Shown one piece after another: positions 22,785 to 26,163 of a stretch of 26,163 bases of DNA. The notes below the pieces were generated by a model that saw only the letters and a program-made list of their open reading frames with translations, ran no database searches and was not told where the DNA came from. Positions within the stretch are counted from its first letter, which is position 1, and each line of letters begins with the position of its first letter. Made by a program: the position numbers and the translations under genes. This stretch comes from a virus, in the IMG/VR virus record IMGVR_UViG_3300044700_000163, positions 1 through 26,163 of that record, one strand, 5' to 3'.

Positions 22785-25204
22785 AGTCGTGCAGCTCGGG
22801 TGTGGTAGAAACCTTCCCACTCTGCCGACTGGAGCCGACAGGGCAGCGGGGAGGAGCTGGTGACTTCGATCTTGGCCTCGATGTTCTGAGCCATGACCGG
22901 CACCCGAAACTTGGAGGTGCGGAGGGCCAGCTCACCCAGGCCGATCTCCTGGTCCCCAACCTCGAACCCGGTGTACGGGTACGTCATGGTGTCCCGGCCC
23001 CGTGGGGTGATCTTGATGTTGAACGACGACGTCTTGTCAAACAGCATGGTCCAGGTGCGGAGCTGCAGCTTGGGACCTGAGATCACAGCCATGCCACCAC
23101 CAGGCGGCTGCTCTTTCAGGTACTGGGTGCTGAACTCGTACAGCATGGGATACGACTCACCGACAAAGAACTTGGCACCAGTCAAGTTGCCGCGGACCGT
23201 AAGGGTACCGTTGCCACCAGCGCCACCAGCGGCAGTCGACGACAGAAGCTGAACGACCTGGCCGTGCATCAATGTGTTGCCGGCAAATGACCGGCCGACC
23301 ACAGTCATGTTGCTGGTGCTGGTGTTGATGGGGTACGGCAAGGTGATGGTGCTCTGGATGTCGAGTCCACCTGGCGTCGTCAACGCCACGGAGCAACTGG
23401 CTTCCGTGGTCTTCCGGTCCACCAGCATCTCCACCGTCGTGCCTGCGTCCACGGATTCCGGGTGAGTCACGATTTGTTCTAGGTACACGCCATCGGAGTA
23501 CTGGGCCACGACATACAGGTCACTGTCGACCAGGTCGATGCCGATCACGCTCTTGCCGGCATTGAGCTCCCAGTAACTCCAGGCGCTCTGCAGCTTGTTG
23601 TCCCCTTGGAACAGGAACTTGTAGAGATAGATGCGCCGGGGCTGGCTCTTGGCCACGGCGTAGACCGCTTCCTCGGCTGCTGTCGCAATCAGGTTGGACA
23701 AGTCCGACGGCAGAAACCGTGGCACCGCTGCTGTCACTTCCTCCGACGTAGGCACCGGGCCTGATGCATCCGGCAAGAAGAACTCCCTCAAGCCGCCGTA
23801 CTCACCCCTGGGCACCGGGAAGTACATGGTGCGACCCACGATCACCGGGTCCACCGCTTGGCTCATCTCAAACGCTGTGATCTGGGTGATCGTCGCGGTC
23901 TTAGGTGTCAACGACGCAGCGACTGCATTGCCACCACTCAACCTGAATTGCCCGTTGCGACTGAAGACCAGCAACACGTCGGCAAAAGCCAGGCTCGACG
24001 TCAGCAGGTTGATCTTTCTGCTGCCGGCACTGAGATCAATGGGGTCCGAGTCGACCACGGTCTGCACGGACTCCGGCCAGAACCTGTCGTACGCATCAGC
24101 TGCCGACATGATGACGTTCTCATCAGCCAACAACGCAAGCCGATTGCGGAACAGGTTGACGTTCTGGATCGTGGACCCAACAAAGCTCGGCTCCTTTGCG
24201 GTGATGTTGTCACCGGCGACCCGACCCGACCAATCGAACTTCCTGAAGGTGAAGGTCCCGTCGTTGTTGCGCACCAGCACGTGCGGCATGGTTGTCGCAT
24301 CAAACAAGTACTGGATGCCAGGGGCCACTGTCTCCTGCCAGACGCCATGGCCAAAGCCAGAGCCGGTGGTAGTCACGAACTTGACGTAGTAGTCGTCAGC
24401 CCCAGTGGCTGCTGTCCCAATGATCTTGACGATGAAGCCATGCTCAGCCTTGGTCGGCAGGTCGGAGATGGTGTCCACTGTGCCTTTGATGGGCACCGTT
24501 GCCGTGCCGATCCTGGTGTCGGAGCTGCCCAACGTGTAGTCAGTGCCGTCGTTTTTGACGATTCGCACGATGTAGTCGCTGGCCGTGATGGTCCAGCCAG
24601 CTCCAAGGGCCGTGGCCAGTGAGTTGCGCAGGTTGAGCGCAATGTCCACGGTGCTCGGCACATTGCCACCTGCGTTGGCTGTGGTGTACGTGACGGTGGT
24701 GCCGTTGACGGTGATGCTGTAAGTGGTGGCGTAGTCAGCAGACTTGATGAACACCATGGACTTGGTGCCCCAGGTGGGTGACGTCGTGGCTGCCATGGCC
24801 ACCGTCTTTTCACGGCTCACGATGAACGTGTAGTCAGCCACCGATGCCACGCGAAACACGGCACTGGGTTCACCAGTGATGTTGAGGTACGACGTGCCGT
24901 CAGGCGTGGCCACCGTCTTGACGGATCCATCCAGGCCAAAGACTTTGATGTCGTTGTCCAGGAGCAACACCAGGAACTGGATGGTCCCGTCGCGATCCAC
25001 GATGGTCGTGAACGGACGGTTGGCACCAGCTGAACCCGCGAACAACTTGGCCACGTGTTGCGCCGGTGGTCGCTTCTTCAACCCCTCGACCGGGCTGGGC
25101 ATGCAGTTGACCATCTGCTCGCACTGAGACGCCAGTCGCAACGCTGCTGGTTGCTGGCTGACCCCGTTGATCAGGTTTGGTATGGAGCTACTGATCAGTG
25201 GCAT
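22781..25204 (-). CDS. tail tubular protein B (gp12-like, tail nozzle)
   Basis: An 807-residue protein, close to T7 gp12 (794). It opens with SIPNLINGVSQQPAALRLAS, the hallmark NL-x-GGVSQQP-type start of this family, followed by CEQMVNCMPSPVEGLKKRP. The rest is beta-rich with repeated FTFRKFDWSG- and VLLVFSRNGQFRL-type strands. It forms the hexameric nozzle at the tail tip to which fibres attach. It begins 3 nt after the tail tubular A stop and ends in a GTGA overlap with the gp13-like gene. No frameshift or domain loss is apparent. Confidence 0.95.
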   Translation of the reverse strand: MPLISSSIPNLINGVSQQPAALRLASQCEQMVNCMPSPVEGLKKRPPAQHVAKLFAGSAGANRPFTTIVDRDGTIQFLVLLLDNDIKVFGLDGSVKTVATPDGTSYLNITGEPSAVFRVASVADYTFIVSREKTVAMAATTSPTWGTKSMVFIKSADYATTYSITVNGTTVTYTTANAGGNVPSTVDIALNLRNSLATALGAGWTITASDYIVRIVKNDGTDYTLGSSDTRIGTATVPIKGTVDTISDLPTKAEHGFIVKIIGTAATGADDYYVKFVTTTGSGFGHGVWQETVAPGIQYLFDATTMPHVLVRNNDGTFTFRKFDWSGRVAGDNITAKEPSFVGSTIQNVNLFRNRLALLADENVIMSAADAYDRFWPESVQTVVDSDPIDLSAGSRKINLLTSSLAFADVLLVFSRNGQFRLSGGNAVAASLTPKTATITQITAFEMSQAVDPVIVGRTMYFPVPRGEYGGLREFFLPDASGPVPTSEEVTAAVPRFLPSDLSNLIATAAEEAVYAVAKSQPRRIYLYKFLFQGDNKLQSAWSYWELNAGKSVIGIDLVDSDLYVVAQYSDGVYLEQIVTHPESVDAGTTVEMLVDRKTTEASCSVALTTPGGLDIQSTITLPYPINTSTSNMTVVGRSFAGNTLMHGQVVQLLSSTAAGGAGGNGTLTVRGNLTGAKFFVGESYPMLYEFSTQYLKEQPPGGGMAVISGPKLQLRTWTMLFDKTSSFNIKITPRGRDTMTYPYTGFEVGDQEIGLGELALRTSKFRVPVMAQNIEAKIEVTSSSPLPCRLQSAEWEGFYHTRAARL

Positions 25205-25207
25205 GGC

Positions 25208-25816
25208 TTAACGACGCAGGGCCCAGGCGGGCTTGTAAGTCATGAAAACATCTGTGTGGTTTGGATTGCCACGTAGCCAGCTGTGGTCCCCACGGGTCGT
25301 CTCTTCCTCCAGGAACAAGCTGCGGGCCTCAGCCTCGGCAGTGACGTTGATCCGCGACAGGTCAGCTGATCCCAGGATCGCTTCCTGCAACTGGCGGCCA
25401 GCCTTGATCATGAAGTACTGGTGGGCGTACTCAGGCACCTCGTCCCACTCAAGGATGTAGGTGACGTCGGCACGTAGGTCCTCGTCGAACTGGTAGCTGC
25501 CAGCCCGACGGTCGTAAAGCCTGCCCCCTCTCATGACGACGTCGACGTCTGGGTAGGAGTAGGGGTCGACCTTGACCCGGCTGACGTTGGACCCAATGCC
25601 GATCTGTTTGGTCACTGAGTCCCGCATCAGCAGGCGCTCGTAGTCCGTATTGAACGACCACCCCTCGGTCTGGATCTTGCGAGAGACGTCGTTGATGGCG
25701 TCTTGGGCTTGTTGTGCCAGGCCGAACTGGCCATTGAGACTGTTGACTGGTGCCTCGCCGAGCATTTGCAGCACCCGGTTCACGGCTTCCAGGAACGTGG
25801 TGCGAGCAAGGGTCAT
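25208..25816 (-). CDS. tail tubular protein A (gp11-like, adaptor)
   Basis: A 202-residue protein, close to T7 gp11 (196). From ATG 25816: MTLARTTFLEAVNRVLQMLGEAPV, then a helical region (AQQAQDAINDVSRKIQTEGWSFNTD) and beta strands, ending NPNHTDVFMTYKPAWALRR. The EAVN-x-x-L-x-x-IGE-x-PV-type start and the QTEGWSFN motif are typical of this family. It forms the dodecameric ring between portal and nozzle. An open frame extends upstream to 25984, but it overlaps the capsid gene and the terminator, so the ATG at 25816 is preferred. No clear Shine-Dalgarno is visible. Confidence 0.95.
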   Translation of the reverse strand: MTLARTTFLEAVNRVLQMLGEAPVNSLNGQFGLAQQAQDAINDVSRKIQTEGWSFNTDYERLLMRDSVTKQIGIGSNVSRVKVDPYSYPDVDVVMRGGRLYDRRAGSYQFDEDLRADVTYILEWDEVPEYAHQYFMIKAGRQLQEAILGSADLSRINVTAEAEARSLFLEEETTRGDHSWLRGNPNHTDVFMTYKPAWALRR

Positions 25817-25828
25817 GGCGAAAGCCCC

Positions 25829-25858
25829 AAAAGAAAAAGGGGGAACCGGAGTCCCCCC
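25829..25858 (-). terminator. intrinsic terminator after the capsid gene
   Basis: On the minus strand GGGGGGAC-TCCG-GTTCCCCC folds into an 8-bp stem (one G-U pair) with a four-base loop, directly followed by TTTTTCTTTT. It lies 14 bp after the capsid stop (25872) and before tail tubular A. T7 has its late terminator T-phi in the same place, between genes 10 and 11, so partial termination that favours capsid mRNA is a reasonable reading. Confidence 0.8.
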
Positions 25859-25871
25859 ATATTGACCGCGT

Positions 25872-26163
25872 TCAGCTGGTCGCGGTATAGATCTCAACCG
25901 CACAATCGGGACGCAGGATGCCAGAGCCCAGGGCCATGGAGGCAACCATGAAGGTGCCTTGCCACAGAGCATGGACATCAGCACCGGTCTGCTCCATCTT
26001 CATGTCCATCAACTTCACGGTGCCGACAGCCTGCTTGTTGAAAGCAAGAGCGACGGAGGTCGTGAAGTCAGCGGTGTAGTCGTTCTGCTCACCGGTGACC
26101 GCAGTGCGGTTGGTGGTGGGCAGGTGGTTCGACTTGAGGATGGTGATGCCAGCAACCTTCAGC
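25872..26163 (-). CDS. major capsid protein, C-terminal 96 residues (5' end outside window)
   Basis: The last 96 codons of a gene entering from the right edge, ending at TGA 25872-25874. Visible text includes LKVAGITILKSNHLP, FTTSVALAFNKQAVGTVK, LMDMKMEQTGADVHALWQG and GSGILRPDCAVEIYTATS. The late strand pattern ending in GxGxLRPxxAVEI is typical of T7 gp10-like capsid proteins of marine podoviruses, and the order capsid-terminator-gp11-gp12 agrees. It forms the HK97-fold shell. The truncation is due only to the window edge. Confidence 0.9.
   Translation of the reverse strand, partial: LKVAGITILKSNHLPTTNRTAVTGEQNDYTADFTTSVALAFNKQAVGTVKLMDMKMEQTGADVHALWQGTFMVASMALGSGILRPDCAVEIYTATS

Overview
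This window looks like part of a T7-like podovirus, most probably a cyanophage of a Synechococcus/Cyanobium-type host. The assignment rests on the set and order of virion genes: major capsid C-terminus, tail tubular A, tail tubular B, then gp13-, gp14-, gp15- and gp16-like internal proteins, then a tail fibre with a T7-type N-terminus. It also rests on a T7-type large terminase and on small basic proteins typical of marine phages. Most of the DNA is GC-rich, except for parts of one tail adhesin gene and the intergenic region at about 1320-1570. The window holds no RNA polymerase, DNA polymerase, integrase, tRNA or photosynthesis gene, so host and lifestyle are inferred.

Layout. (i) 1-888, minus strand: four small genes reading left: a membrane-anchored helix-turn-helix protein, a small zinc-finger-like protein, and two related poly-Thr-start proteins (the last cut by the window edge). 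(ii) 889-1631: about 740 bp without a credible gene. It is rich in repeats and palindromes: a Fur-box-like 19-mer, four copies of GGTTAACC, CTATGGTT direct repeats, a UUCG hairpin, and a T7-RNA-polymerase-like promoter core ending in eight G. (iii) 1632-5039, plus strand: small terminase, a 137-aa structural-type protein, large terminase, a small unknown, an M15 peptidase endolysin, a 17-aa Gly/Lys ORF and a 51-aa basic protein. (iv) 5047-26163, minus strand: three small genes, two of them holin-like, then a small tail-associated protein, an adhesin with 24-aa leucine-rich repeats, the tail fibre, a 2362-aa gp16-like protein, a 1042-aa gp15-like protein, gp14-like, gp13-like, tail tubular B, tail tubular A, a terminator, and the capsid C-terminus.

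How it fits together. Read on the minus strand, capsid to holin is the usual T7 late order, but the terminase/endolysin block is inverted and meets the tail/holin block tail to tail at 5040. If the map closes on itself, the small minus-strand genes at 1-888 would be early genes, and 889-1631 would lie between the terminase and the early genes, where T7-like phages have their genome ends. The internal virion proteins lack a recognisable T7 gp16-type transglycosylase. Instead they carry an M15-type peptidase plus an RlpA-like fold (gp15-like), and a ParB-like domain plus an HExxH protease motif (gp16-like).
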